Origin: Hippophae tibetana
Lineage: Eukaryota > Streptophyta > Magnoliopsida > Rosales > Elaeagnaceae
Length of the DNA: 64,000 nt
Assembly: GCA_037013495.1 (NCBI GenBank)
Contig: CM072803.1
Coordinates: 19,737,501 to 19,801,500 of the forward strand
Reading direction: 5' to 3'
Made by a program: the position numbers and the translations under genes. Within the stretch, counting starts at the first letter, position 1, and each line of letters begins with the position of its first letter. Below the pieces are notes generated by a model that was given only the letters and a program-made list of their open reading frames with translations, was not told the origin of the DNA and searched no databases. This document shows positions 39,401-50,432 of this stretch, one piece after another.

Positions 39401-40248
39401 TCTTAGTTAACATTGCTTATTTTCTGTTTCTTTTATTTGTGTTTGGATAATAATATTCTTGTTTTCATTTCTTAGATAGCAGATGGAGATATTTGTCGCA
39501 ATATGGCTCTGCCCATTTATGTTTTGCTTCCCCGTCTTTTGACATGTCCAACAATCTTGGCTGGGTGAGTTATATATCAAAATTTTATTGCTCATTCGAT
39601 TATGTCCTAGTTATTTTTGTCTAGATATTTTGTAGTGTGAAATTTTGTGTTCTCTTTTTGTGGTTGGGGACCATATACAGATGGATTTTGCATATATATT
39701 GCTCTTGGCAAATCATTTACTCTATTGTTTGGGATTAAAAATAATAAAAAAAAAACTACATAGTACATGCTCGTCTGCCTGTACAAATACGATGGTTGAT
39801 ATAACTCTATAAATATATTATGAGATAATTTCCTTGCATACCCACAGTTTAACAAAAATAAAAATAAAAAATCTTACATACCAACTTTTTTTCTCATACG
39901 AATGAATACTTTAGTTGAACAACTAGTTGTAAAGCTGTACAATTGTTTACAAAGTAGGCACGTGAAAAAATAGGGATATTGAAAGAATAAGTCGATGACA
40001 CTATTTATTTATTATATTTTTTTGTGCAGTCCATTTTCTATTGAATTCAAAGTTACTATAGTTGTAACCTTTCGGTCAGAGCTTTCCAGGTTACACACAA
40101 AATCGGATCCAACAACTCCTAGGTTGTGGGTAAGTAGAAGTTCAAATTCAATTTTTGAGGTATATATTTGCCTAGTCTAAAAGTTTATCTATCCAAATCT
40201 CAGCTGGCAATGGAAACTTTACCACTGGAACTGGTCCGGACGAGATAA
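27484..40248 (+). CDS. VPS26C: VPS26C / DSCR3 homologue (Commander-Retriever subunit)
   Basis: Arrestin-fold, VPS26-related protein of the Retriever endosomal recycling complex. In plants it has been linked to root-hair growth. Exons: 27484-27534, 27608-27700, 32698-32762, 35470-35524, 36140-36229, 36364-36448, 36551-36646, 39168-39352, 39476-39564, 40030-40129 and 40204-40248. They total 954 nt (317 aa) with consistent phases and no stop, equal to the expected family size. Diagnostic segments are MSIEIKLSRNSRVYRPSEPL, VRGGSAGVIESLYGVIKPI, FYETFHGANISIQ, VIFYITQDTQKHPLLPELRS, LLRVESIILGERIVTE, LPIYVLLPRLLTCPTILAGP and the C-terminal METLPLELVRTR. Intron 2 (27701-32697) holds a composite retrotransposon. 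Introns 3 and 7 carry elements with inverted terminal repeats. Intron 8 has a GC donor at 39353-39354. The coding sequence is intact despite about 12 kb of intron. Confidence 0.96.
27988..28331 (+). mobile_element. TRIM-like miniature LTR element, left half of a composite
   Basis: Two direct repeats of about 113-121 bp, 27988-28100 and 28209-28329. Each contains AAATAAGTCCCACATCGAC, CTGCTTATAAGACC and TTTTGGGTTAAGAGAAAG and ends GATTGAATAAGA or close to it. Between them are a primer-binding site TGGTATCAGAGCAGG (28102-28116), about 90 bp of non-coding filler, and a purine-rich GAGAGAGAG just before the second repeat. This is the layout of a terminal-repeat retrotransposon in miniature, with no coding capacity. 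The left repeat begins TATTGAG, the right TGTTAAG, so the terminal TG is apparently mutated on the left. Two extra bases (TA) separate it from the copia LTR that follows. Confidence 0.7.
28332..28490 (+). repeat. 5' LTR of the copia element in VPS26C intron 2
   Basis: Starts TGTTGAG and ends ATCAACA, immediately before the primer-binding site. It contains a core-promoter-like TATAAATATAAC at 28421-28432 and repeated GGCTAGTTTA/GGTTAGTTTA units that vary in number from those of the 3' LTR. Confidence 0.9.
32469..32619 (+). repeat. 3' LTR of the copia element in VPS26C intron 2
   Basis: Same ends as the 5' LTR and preceded by the GAGGGGGAG purine tract. It is followed by CATTT (32620-32624), which matches CATTT at 27983-27987 to the left of the TRIM-like repeat rather than any bases next to the copia 5' LTR. 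Confidence 0.9.
33787..34340. mobile_element. Non-autonomous element with ~95-bp terminal inverted repeats
   Basis: In VPS26C intron 3. The left arm (33787-33895, containing TTGTGTTGTTTAGTCACTTA and TTAACTTTGTAAAAAATGGT) is an imperfect inverted copy of the right arm (34248-34340, containing TTTACAAAACTAAAGGACTA and TAGACTAAACGACATAATGA). The middle is AT-rich and non-coding. The size (~550 bp) and structure suit a MITE-like DNA transposon. The superfamily is not assigned. Confidence 0.6.
37520..39000. mobile_element. ~1.5-kb element with imperfect terminal inverted repeats
   Basis: In VPS26C intron 7. The left end (TAATACTCTTAGGGTTTTAA then TTATTTTTAAGGATG) is an imperfect inverted copy of the right end (CATCCTTAAAGATTCATTAA then AAGTTGAGGGTATTA at about 38963-38997). 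The interior is less AT-rich than the flanks. It contains an 82-codon open frame (38156-38404, Ser/Leu-rich) and other gene-like stretches with no recognised domain, like a transposon that has captured gene pieces. No target duplication found. Confidence 0.45.
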
Positions 40249-41623
40249 GGTGAGAATTGCATAGATTTAATATGGAGAGCTTCTAAGATTACATGGTAGA
40301 TCTTTTAAATGACAGTTGATGCATCAACTTATCAGCTATTTTCATGTCTGATTGTATCCTCTGTGTGTAACTTGTTACGTATTATATGTCAGAAATAAGA
40401 CATTATATACATAATCTGTGTTGGTTTTTCGCTGAACTTGCATTACTTAGTTGATTTTCATTAATTCATCTTGGAAGTCTGAACCCGTAAACTTTAGGGG
40501 TGTGTAAGGTTGGGTGGTTTCAGTTTTTGAACCAATCTGAGCAATTAGAGGTGTAAAACCATTACAAACTGATCCAAACAAATTGGATTGGGTTGGGTGG
40601 ATTATGTTTTAAACTTTTAATTTTCCCCCTTAAATTGTGCCGTATAATTTTTTATGCCTTTTAAATAAATTTGATTCTATAAGTTTAACCCTCCAATTTG
40701 CATTTAAATACTAGATTTCTAAGATTTTACAATAGCTAGATTGGGAAACGTATATCAATTAGTTTGAATATCTATATATATCATAGTGCCATGCATACTA
40801 GTATAAAAAAATACATTGGAAGTAAAGGAAAAGGAAGATTATATGTTAGGATTTTAAATTTTTGAGGAAAGTAGGGTATGAATAAAAAAAATACAAGTCA
40901 GAAGAAAAAGGAATTAATGTCGAACACCATACTTTCTTGATTCTTCTAAAGTTGAAACCAATCCAACCCAAAGTACCGACACAAGTGGGTTATGTTAGTT
41001 TGGATTAATTGGTTTGTGTAATTTTTGCACACATAAAATTCTATTTATCACAAGTGATGTGTTAGAGTGTTATTGATAAATACAATCGGATTTTCATAAA
41101 TGTATTCAATAAAAGATTATCACATTAGTTGGGATTGTAATATATAAATATATTTTTATTATGCAAATGAATCCGTGGTTGGAATTATTCTCCTCCTATT
41201 GCTATTGCTAATTTAAAAGTCCCAGATGAAGGTTTGTTTTCTTCACTAGAATTTCTAGGTATCCAGACATCACAATTATTACAAATCTCAAATAGGAGAA
41301 CATGTTATTGGGTCACATATGATTATTATGTGTTCGGATAAACCTATAAATATATTATGGAATTATTAAGTTTATCTCATTTCTATTATCGAATTAAAGA
41401 AAATGTTTCATTCATAGTATTTTTATTAGTCTTTCGTCCATCTATATTTTTTAAAATATAACATTTATTATGTCTTCCTTACCAAACCTTAAGTAAATAA
41501 CTCTCTAATGGAAAAAGTGAATCGAATTCATTTTAATTAGATTCATAAAGTTTTGTGACTGGAATTGCAAAATCAATCTTAGCGCCATACATTTCATATT
41601 GGGCAATCTCTGTGACAGGAATA
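40249..41623. other. VPS26C 3' flank with a possible MITE
   Basis: The first ~150-200 bases are likely 3' UTR. Between about 40496 and 41036 both ends contain variants of GTGTGnAAnnnT and GGATTGGGTTGGG in opposite orientation, suggesting a decayed MITE. No gene seen. Confidence 0.35.
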
Positions 41624-42537
41624 AGGTGATGTTTGGTTGGTTCTTTCATTTGTATGTTTGGTTGGGCTGTGGTTGGGCTGAATAGAGGGTATGAAATGAA
41701 ATCGATTATTACAGGAGAAGGAATTACAATTCATTCTCTCCTATTTAGGAATCATGATTTCATTTTCATCTCAATTTTTTTCCCAATTTTACTCTCACCT
41801 TAAATATAACCCTAAACTCAAATCTTAAATCTCAAATCCTTAAATCTTCAAATCCAAAACCTTAAACCCTAAATCTGAAATCTTAAACCTTAAATCCCAA
41901 AACCCTAAACCTTACATCCAAATCCTAAAACCCTAAATCCCAAATCTCAAAACCCAAAACCCTAAAACCTAAATCCCAAAACCAAAAATCCTAAAACCTA
42001 AATCCCTAAACCCTAAACCTTAAATCCCAAAATCCTAAACCCTAAAATCTTAAACCTTAAAACCTAAATCTTGAAACCTTAAACCCTAAATCCCAAAACT
42101 CTAAACCTTAAACCCTACATTCTAAACCCAAAATCCAAAATCCCAAATTCTAAAACCCTAAACCCTTTTAAATTTTTTTTTAACTCTAAACCCTAAACCT
42201 CAAATCCCAAACTTCAAAATCCTAAACCTTATTTAGAAAAATAATATATTTTCTTTTTAATTAAGTAATAGTTATTTAGAAAATTAATTATTTTAATAAT
42301 GTATTTTGTTTGATGAAAAAATAGTAAATAAATGACATTATTTGAAATTTAATGAATGTAAGTATTAAGGTAATTTACAATTTTTTTCATTCCATTTCAG
42401 TGGCAAACCAAATACTGTAATCTTGATTTCGAGCTTGATTTCAATGATCAAATCAAACAACATTGTTTCATTTTCATTACATTTTATTCCGATTTCGATT
42501 CTCATTCTGATTCTATTCTACGAACCAAACGTCACCT
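41624..42537. mobile_element. DNA transposon carrying a CCCTAAA-like array, copy 1
   Basis: Terminal inverted repeats AGGTGATGTTTGGTTGG at the left and GAACCAAACGTCACCT at the right. A degenerate array of CCCTAAA/CCTAAATCC/AAACCTTAAA units runs from about 41805 to 42235. It is followed by a block (TTTTTAATTAAGTAATAGTT... then TAAGGTAATTTACA) that recurs in the other two copies. There is no coding capacity. Confidence 0.75.
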
Positions 42538-44985
42538 AAAACTTAGTAAATCGTACGTTATCATTGAATACGAGTTTCTTCCACTCGATTCAAAATTAGC
42601 AAATGGAAATTGAGAACAATCAATTGCTTTGACAGTTGAACTAGACTTGGTTACTTTTTCCAATTCAATGTTTATTTTACGAACCTATTTTCATATACAA
42701 GGTTGGAGCTCAAAAAAAGTCGATGGTACTGTAGCTGCTATAGAATTTGACAAGGCAAGCATTGAATCAACGACAGTAAATTGGGTAAAGATGGTTGATT
42801 TCTTCGCAAGTACCAATTCATTAATAGGATTCTAAATTTCATTGAAATGAATTCGATTGGGATATTTGCTTAAAGTTTGGTAAGGAAGGAAGACTATGAA
42901 CAATGAATTTTATGGATTTTAGATTATTTTTCTTTATTTTTAACGGGGTACATGAATACGAAAAATGCACAGAATAATATGAATACAACATTTTTTATTT
43001 TAACTGTAGGAATAAGATGAAATTTATTTCCTGGTATATCAAAGAAATGTAATAATTTGTTAGTATATTTGTAAATTTATCCCATTTGTTTTTGTGGTGA
43101 AAAAATTACGTCAAACACCTTGGGATTTTTGCTTTATATATCAAGAGCCCCTGAAGTTCAATATAATTTCAGAAACACCTTTTCAGGGTATCAACAATAG
43201 ACATTATGAAATTGTGAAAATAAATAAATATTCGAAATATAAACGATGAAATGTACCAACTATTTTTGGTGGTGGTGACACTCTAATCACTCGAGTAAAA
43301 TGGGCTTGGGTTCAAGCAAATTATGACTTGCTCCAGTAGAATTAGGCACTCTCGGATGGGAATTAACTGGATGCTAGTTGGTATCTCGCTAGAGGGAAAT
43401 TATGACTTTGCTTGAGCAAAACTTTCATAGCCAAGTAAAACGGCGATGGCTAGTGGTATGATATTATGATTCACTATTTCCTTATTTTATTTTATAAATT
43501 CGAAATACATCAAGTATAATTAAATTTTTTATTTTTAAAAACAATGATACGTGAGGCTTGAAGGACTTTTCTACGTGGAGAGAGAGAGAGCAATAATTAA
43601 ATTTGCGAATTCGTCCATGTCTACGCTATTAGCTAACTAAATGCACAATATTACGTTTTAAATATCATGCTTCGATGAATTAAAACAAAAATAATAAGAT
43701 AAGACACTCTCAATACAATATAACAATGCTAGTTGTTGTCTTACACTAGTATAAAAATTGGGTTTGGTAATAATTATGATAATGTATTGATATCATTTAT
43801 ATTTTATGTTGTTAAAAAATTTTGTTTTAATATTTCAATTCGCATATTGATACTCATTTTAATGATTTTTAATAATTTTTTGGTATCAAATTATGTTACA
43901 TGGATCTTACATGGCAAATTGTACAAACTTATTATGAAAATTTAAGAAAGAAAAAAAAAACAATATTGGAGTTATGATTTTTAGGATTGTCATTTTCATC
44001 TTCGAATTTTGTTACCTAAAACATTAAACCCTTTTCTAACATTAAGGTTGATAATTTATGAATATTTAACAAATTTTGGGATTGATTTCAAATATTTTGT
44101 TTATAATAATCGAATTAATTTAACTCGATTAAAAGTTAATTCATTTAGTAAGAATTTATCTTCTATGTATGACTAATACCAGAAAGATAGTTGTTAGAGT
44201 TTGATCATTTTGTGTTTTTTTCTTAAATTTTTACAATATTTTTATAAAATTTACTATATAATATTTATGTAATATAATTTGTCAAAAAAAAATACTATTT
44301 AAAATAACTAAAAAGAATTTTAATACTTGAATATGAAACATAAAAGATACTTAGCATTAGTACGAGTACTCTTAAGGAACTAAGGAATTATGATAGTTAT
44401 TCGCTATTTTATAAAAAGATAGTTATTTGCTATTTTATAAAAAGGTGATGAACATGGATAAATAATAATTTTTTTATATTTTATTTATTTATTTATTTTA
44501 ATTTTTTCAAATAGAATTAATCAATTCAAAATGGTTCTTATCTAGTTGAAAAAATTAAAAATAATTGTTTCCATGTGCAATCATTTTCTTTAATAATAAG
44601 GTTAAATTACAACAAAAAAATACAAAATCTAAATTAAATTCTTGTAATAAATAAAATATTTTGGAAGTATTTAAAAAAAAATAAGAGAAATGTTTTATAT
44701 TATAAATTTGTGATGTTATTAAATTACATGTCAATTTGTGATTACTTTCTTAATTATTTAATAGGAAAAAATAGGGAAATCATATGTACTCATTTATATA
44801 AAAGTCTAACATTTTAACACATTATTTAAGATAACCATAAATCCATGATATACATTAATATTCTTTTATAAATTATAGTTTTTGGTGGGGATTGGAGAAT
44901 GTCAAATTGGCAGTTGGCCGATTTTTCCTTCTTTTTCAAGCGACCTTCAACGTCTTCCTTGGCACGTTCCAATAATAACACCAAA
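42538..44985. other. AT-rich intergenic DNA
   Basis: No supported gene or terminal repeats. A 68-codon open frame at 42629-42835 has no recognisable family. A GA run lies at about 43580-43590. A GGTTCAAGC near 43310 resembles a Pol III B box, but no matching A box was found. Confidence 0.4.
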
Positions 44986-45687
44986 CCCCCCCCCCCCCCC
45001 CCCATAATTCCTTCTCCCCCCTTAGTAATCATAATTCCTTTCCCATCTAATCTTTTTTTTTCCAATTTTACTCTCACCTAAAACATAACCTTAAACTCAA
45101 ATCCCAAATTCACAAACCCAAAATTCCAAAACCCTAAACCCTAAATCCCTAAACCCTAAAACCTTAAAATCTTAAATCTTAAACCCTAAATCCTAAAACA
45201 TAAATCTCAAAACCCAAAATTCCAAATCCTCAAACCCTAAATCCAAAATTCTAAAACCCTAAACCCTTTTTAGAAAAATAATAATTTTAACCCTAAACCT
45301 TAACCCACAAATATAACCTCAAATCTTAAATCCTTAAACCCTAAACCTCACATCTCAAACCTCAAAACCCTAAACCCTATTTAGAAAAATAATAATTTTA
45401 ATAATATATTTCTTTTTAATTAAGTAATAATTATTTAGAAAAATAATGGTTTCAATAATATATTTTGTCTAACGAAAAAATAGTAATTAAATGACATTAT
45501 TTGAACTTTATTGAATGTAGGGGTATTAAGGTAATTTACAGTTTTTTTCATTCCATTCCAGTGGCAAACCAAACAATGTAATCCTGATTCCGAGCTTGAT
45601 TCCAGTAGTCAAACCAAACAATATTGTTTCCTTTCCATTCCATTCCGATTCCGATTCCGATTCCATTCCACGAACCAAACGCCACCT
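44986..45687. mobile_element. DNA transposon carrying a CCCTAAA-like array, copy 2 (left end missing)
   Basis: The right end ...CGAACCAAACGCCACCT (45671-45687) matches copy 1. The degenerate CCCTAAA array runs from 45080 to 45385. The shared block TTTTTAATTAAGTAATAATT and TAAGGTAATTTACAGTTT follows. The recognisable left part is lost at an 18-base C run (44986-45003). Confidence 0.7.
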
Positions 45688-46411
45688 TATTGTCGCTTTG
45701 ATATGGGAATGACACAATACAGACGTTAACGATTTTTGATATAATTATTCTCGAATAAAATTATAAAATATATACTTAAAATCCTTCGAAATCGTTACGA
45801 TTCAAAAACGATTTTTTACTATCAGTAACAATTTCACACGATTATTAAAAAATACCAAAAAATAAACCTTTTTTTTCAAAATTTTAAAAAATTTCTTAAT
45901 AAACCCTAATTATTAATTAATATATAATTTAATTAAATAAATATATAAATTAATTAAATAAATATAATTAATTTTGAATACGAGTAGATATGTTTATCAA
46001 TATAATTGTAGTCGAACCATAATTTATCCGATAAAAACTTAACTGTAGTTTTTTTGCCTTTGATCTCTCCCACTCTCTCAATTCCTCCAATTCTTCCTCG
46101 TTCGGCTTCAGAAATGGAAAGCATTGCTTTGGTTCTGGAAACATTGCTCAATCTAGGGTTTTAATGACCGTTGCAATTGGTTTGTAGTTTGTGGCTGACG
46201 ATTCCTTGTTCTTTGTTACAAGCCCAATATTGCTTTTTCTCTTCCCGATTCAAGTAAGCTACTCAACTATAAAGTCTCTAGTTGACATTGACGCACCTGA
46301 ACAATTTGAATACGACTCTGGAATATTATAATTTGATATGAAATGTTCTTCTTTTTGAAATTTAATTTAAGAAAGGATACATTATTCAAAAATTGATACA
46401 CTAGACATTAG
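45688..46411. other. Intergenic DNA with possible 5' exon sequence
   Basis: AT-rich to about 46050, then a less AT-rich, pyrimidine-rich stretch (46060-46250) resembling a plant 5' UTR. It contains an ATG at 46113 that opens only 17 codons (MESIALVLETLLNLGF, then stop). ATTCAAGTAAGC at 46249-46260 would make a good splice donor. It could be the first exon of a gene whose last exon is near 49563, but nothing proves this. Confidence 0.25.
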
Positions 46412-46824
46412 TGTTATGATTAACGAAAACATTTCGCAAATAGTGTTGAAAAATTATGCAAATTCTCGATAAGTCAGATTTATGAGAAAGCAAAATAGAC
46501 AAAATAACACATAAATTTGATAACGGAGTTTGGCCAATCTTGCTTACGTCTCTGGACCTACTGCAGATCTTTTTACTGAAAGGGGAGAAATTGTACAAGG
46601 TGTTTACAATACTTACAACTCACAACACACAATCCAATTACACCCAAGAAAATTACTCTCAATTGGAATGAACACTTGGTTGGTTAATTCATTACAATAC
46701 ACATCTATTTATAGGAAAATTTACTCCTTAAAATACTCCTTAAATTAATGGTTTCTTGAATTACTCCTTGTTTTACTCCTTAATTTGCTCCTTAAATTAA
46801 GAAGCTTTATAACAATCTCCAACA
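46412..46824 (-). mobile_element. Solo copia LTR, minus orientation
   Basis: On the minus strand it begins TGTTGGAGATTGTTATAAAG at 46824 and ends ...TTAATCATAACA at 46412 (413 bp). It contains CTATAAATAGATGTG as a core promoter, and further along CTCCCCTTTCAGTAAAAAG followed by GACGTAAGCAAGATTGGCC, a typical R/U5 layout of plant Tork-type copia LTRs. No partner LTR or internal region of the same orientation is adjacent. Flanking 5-mers ATTAG and GATAG agree only in part. Confidence 0.7.
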
Positions 46825-46984
46825 GATAGTTCTTCCTTTGAAGAAATTTTTAATCCTAAAATGGGGTATTATAAAAGATTATATTTACATATCAAAATTT
46901 GATATTTTTGTCAAATTTTGAACAATATTGTTCTAATTTTTACCAAAATAAATGAATATCTGTTGAAAATCATAACTAGTAGAC

Positions 46985-49208
46985 ATGTACTTTTTAGTGA
47001 AACTGAATTTACTTTTGCAAAAAGCATGCCTACTTTACATTCTTCAGATAATTCCAATTCTACATCACAAAGCTCTATGCATGTTCTCTCTTAGTTGACA
47101 TCAACTTTATCTTGTTCTCTCAATCAACCTCCTAGTAAATATTCATCTAATAGATATAATGTGCGTACTGTTTCAGTCTCTTTTGAGTCTAATGTGCCTT
47201 TAGCTCATGACAGATAACTTTCTTTTGTTTCATCCATGGCTAGTCCTTTAACCTCTCATTTATTAACTTGTGTCTTTGATGGTACAAATGTGCCTTCTTC
47301 ACCACAACACATATCTTTTAATTCTGATGATATCAATGTTTCAAGTAAAACTCAATCAATGTCTTCTACCTCTTCTTCATCTATTGAGATTTCTACTGTA
47401 ACATAAATTTGTTTGGAAGTTGTTCTTCCTATGTCTCATCCTAACCATCATCCTATGCAAATGAGATCCAAAACTGATCATTCCAAACCAAAAAAATTTC
47501 ATACTATGTCTAAATTGCTTGTTGCACCCAAATATTTTAAAGATGTTGTAGGTGTTCCTGGATGGATAGATGCTATGAAATCTGAGTATGCAGCTTTGTT
47601 TAAAAATGGTACATGGAATCATTGGTAGCTTGTGGGTGTATAGAATAAAAGAAAAGTATGATGGTACTCTTGATAAGTACAAAGCTAGCCTAATTACTTA
47701 AGGGTATTTGCAAATTCCAGGTTTGGATTACACTAAAACATTTGGTCCTTTTGTCATATTGACTTTAGTTAAAAAAAATTTGTCCATTGCTTAATATTTT
47801 GGTTGGAAAATTCGATATTTAGATGTTAATAATGTTTTTTTAAATGATGATCTTGAAGAGCCTGTTTATATGATGCAATATCAAGGTTTCATTAATATTT
47901 TACATCCTACGAAGGTCTATCTTCTTAAGAAATCATTATATGGATTAAAACATGCTCTTAGGACCTGGTTTCATAAGCTTCAAACATGGTTGTTTCAATG
48001 TGGTCTTATTGGTACACGAAGTGATACAAGTCTCTTTGTCAAGAGATCTGCTGATGTTATGATGGTATTAGTTTATGTTGATGATGTTGTGTTTATAGGT
48101 TCCAATTCTATTTAACTTAAACAGTTTATTTCTAATATGAATAAACAATTTGCTTTGAAAGACATGAGCCTTCTTAGGTACTTTCTAGGCATAGAAGTCA
48201 CATTCACTTCTCAAGGGCTTGTACATGTGTCAAGTTAAATATGTTAAGACCCTTTTAGATTGGTTTTTCATGCCTTCTTCTAAAGCTGCTTCAACTCCTA
48301 TGGCTTTAGGGAGAGTATTGAGCAAACAAGATGGCACTATTTTACAAGATCTTTCAACTTATAGGAGCTTGGTTAGGGCATGGCAATATTGTATTGTAAC
48401 TCTTCCATAACTTGGGTTTGTTGTAAGAAAACTTTACAAGTCTTCTTCTAAAACTGCTTCAACTCCTATGGCTTTAGAGGGAGTATTGAGCAAACAAGAT
48501 GGCACTATTTTACAAAATCCTTCAACTTATAGAAGCATGGTTAAGGCGTTACAATATTGTGTTGTAACTCATCCATAAATAGGGTTTGATGTAAGCAAAC
48601 TTTGCCAATTCTTGAGTGCACCAATTGATGTGTACACATGGTTGTTGCAAAACATGTGCTAAAATATCTTAAAGGAATTTTGCACAGTAGGTTAATGTTA
48701 ATGAAACCAAATGAGCTGAGTTTGATTGGATATACCGATGCAGATTGGGTTAATTGTCATGATGATAGGAGAAGTGTTAATAGGTATTGTATATTCTTTG
48801 GTGAAAACTTGGTTAGTTGGTTCTCTTATAAACAAAAGGTGGTTTTAAGATTATCTTCATAATTAGAATATAGGACACTTGCAAGTGTAGCTGACGAGAT
48901 GTTATGGATTCTAGCTTTCATAAAAGAAATTGGTTTTAAGGTCACAGGTAAGCCAAAGTTACTATGTGACAATCTAAGTATATAATATATTGCAAAAAAT
49001 CTTATTAAATATTACTAGAACTAAACATATTGAAATTGATATTTATTTGGTTAGAGATTCAATGTTAAAGAAGCAATTTGATATTTTGCATTGTGAATCA
49101 GATTCACATTTAATAAGTTAATAAATGAATTGACAAAACCTTTAGTTAGCCTACCATTTTTAAAGTTTAGAAGTAAACTAATGGTTCTAAACAAACCATC
49201 AGGGGAGT
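46985..49208 (+). mobile_element. Copia pol remnant (integrase C-terminus to RNase H)
   Basis: Plus-strand fragments in order: the end of integrase (RHVLFSETEFTFAKSMP near 46990), a Ser-rich linker, the start of the RT region (YFKDVVGVPGWIDAMKSEYA, 47530-47600), RT core (LDVNNVFLNDDLEEPVYM near 47820; KKSLYGLKHALRTW; VLVYVDDVVFIGSN near 48070-48110), a duplicated stretch at 48274-48609, and RNase H (48640-49140; YTDADWVNCHDDRRSVNRYC). Many stops and frameshifts. The 5' LTR, gag and protease are missing. A purine tract CAGGGGAGTA at 49199-49208 precedes the 3' LTR. Confidence 0.8.
48274..48609 (+). repeat. Tandem duplication (168-bp unit) inside the copia remnant
   Basis: Unit 1 (48274-48441) and unit 2 (48442-48609) both start CTTCTTCTAAAnCTGCTTCA and contain GTATTGAGCAAACAAGATGG. 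They differ at roughly a dozen positions, so the duplication is not very recent. Confidence 0.85.
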
Positions 49209-49296
49209 ATTAACTGTGATATTGCAAAGGTTATCACATGTATAATGTTATCATACAGAAGGTAGTAGTTATAACTAAATGTAAAAGTTGTTAAAG

Positions 49297-49360
<64 letters not shown>

Positions 49361-49450
49361 AACTAAACAGCACATGAAATAATAATGAGAAAAAATCATT
49401 TTCAGTTTTCTTTCTTTCCCACTTCTTCTGCAACAACTCGTACTCTTTAA
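49209..49450 (+). repeat. Probable 3' LTR of the copia remnant, with (TA)n
   Basis: Follows the purine tract and starts TTAACTGTGATATTGC (the terminal TG is not preserved, or the boundary is off by one or two bases). It contains a 60-bp AT dinucleotide run (49298-49357). The right end is uncertain, near 49440-49460. Confidence 0.5.
49298..49357. repeat. (AT)30 microsatellite
   Basis: Uninterrupted alternating TA for about 60 bp, probably length-variable. Confidence 0.95.
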
Positions 49451-49562
49451 GGAATTATAACAGGCATTGGATAGATAGCTCTGGTTTGAGGTAACATACA
49501 GAATTACAGATTAAAATTTCAGCTTCACTCATCTTGGAATTAATGTTTGAACCAATTATCAG

Positions 49563-49762
49563 GTTATAGCTGGCATTGTCAAGACAATGTATAAAGGGGC
49601 AGATCTAGAGAACATTTGTGCTCGAGGAGGAAACCAGAGGGTAGCTCCTTCCATGCCTTTCCTGACACCATCTGTAGCATTTGGATGTACTCATAAAATA
49701 TGGGCAGAGCAGAGGTTACTCGTGTCGACCAACTTAAGAAAGATGCTAGTTAGTTTTGGATA
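49563..49762 (+). CDS. Candidate terminal exon of an unrecognised gene
   Basis: A TTATCAG acceptor at 49556-49562 is followed by an open frame of about 65 codons starting VIAGIVKTMYKGADLE and ending LRKMLVSFG, then TAG at 49760-49762. Base composition is clearly less AT-rich than the surroundings and codon use looks coding. I recognise no family. The upstream splice partner is unknown. A possible first exon lies at about 46060-46255, which would place the solo LTR and copia remnant in an intron. It could also be a decayed or transduced exon. Confidence 0.35.
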
Positions 49763-50432
49763 GTTATACTAGTTGTAGATTTTTGCAGTGGTACAAATAA
49801 GGAAATTTCTTATACTTTGAAGAAGTAATCGAATTCATATAAAACGGTTTATATAAGTGATGCCAAAATGTGTATTTTATATAATCATGATGAATTATTT
49901 GTTGGTATGTAACAAGTTTATGTAGTTTTCCAGATAAATCAATATGCAAGTTTGTATCTCTGGACATTTTCTCTCCCTTGATTGATTACGACGCTTCATG
50001 TAATTTTTTCCCATTTCTTAATCTTACAATATGGTTGGAAAGTCTGAACTTTGTAGTTGTTCGATTGCAAAATTTAAATATATCAGCATGGGATCATTTT
50101 ATCCTACACTTAGACATATATCGATTGCATGTGATAATTAGATTTATAATAGGCAGCGCCAGCGGTACGTAGATTATGAAATCTTTAAAAGAATGAAAAT
50201 AAATTAAGAATAAATAATATTATTTTGATAATATTTTATTAAATTTTTATTTTTTAAAATGTAATAAAATATAAACTAATAAAAATAAAATTTAATATGA
50301 AATTATTTAAGAAAAAATAAATAATAATAATATTACTGAATGTAAATTATCTTAATATCTTTACATTCAGTAATCGACGCATTTTTAAAGCTAATAAACT
50401 AAATACATGTTAAAATCTAATCTGTATAAACT
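49763..50432. other. AT-rich flank
   Basis: Probably the 3' UTR of the preceding candidate exon, then AT-rich DNA. Nothing else recognised. Confidence 0.4.

Noticed and set aside
41805..42235. True interstitial telomere
   Set aside because: Units are very degenerate and bounded by a transposon's terminal repeats that recur with similar arrays elsewhere in the window, so a transposon-borne array explains it better.
42629..42835. 68-codon open frame between transposon copies
   Set aside because: No start context, no family and no neighbouring exons; chance open frame or decayed repeat.
43255..43450. Possible SINE (GGTTCAAGC resembles a Pol III B box)
   Set aside because: No matching A box at the right spacing, no poly-A or T tail and no target duplication seen.
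49199..49399. 66-codon minus-strand open frame with a long Ile-Tyr repeat
   Set aside because: It is the translation of the (AT)30 microsatellite.
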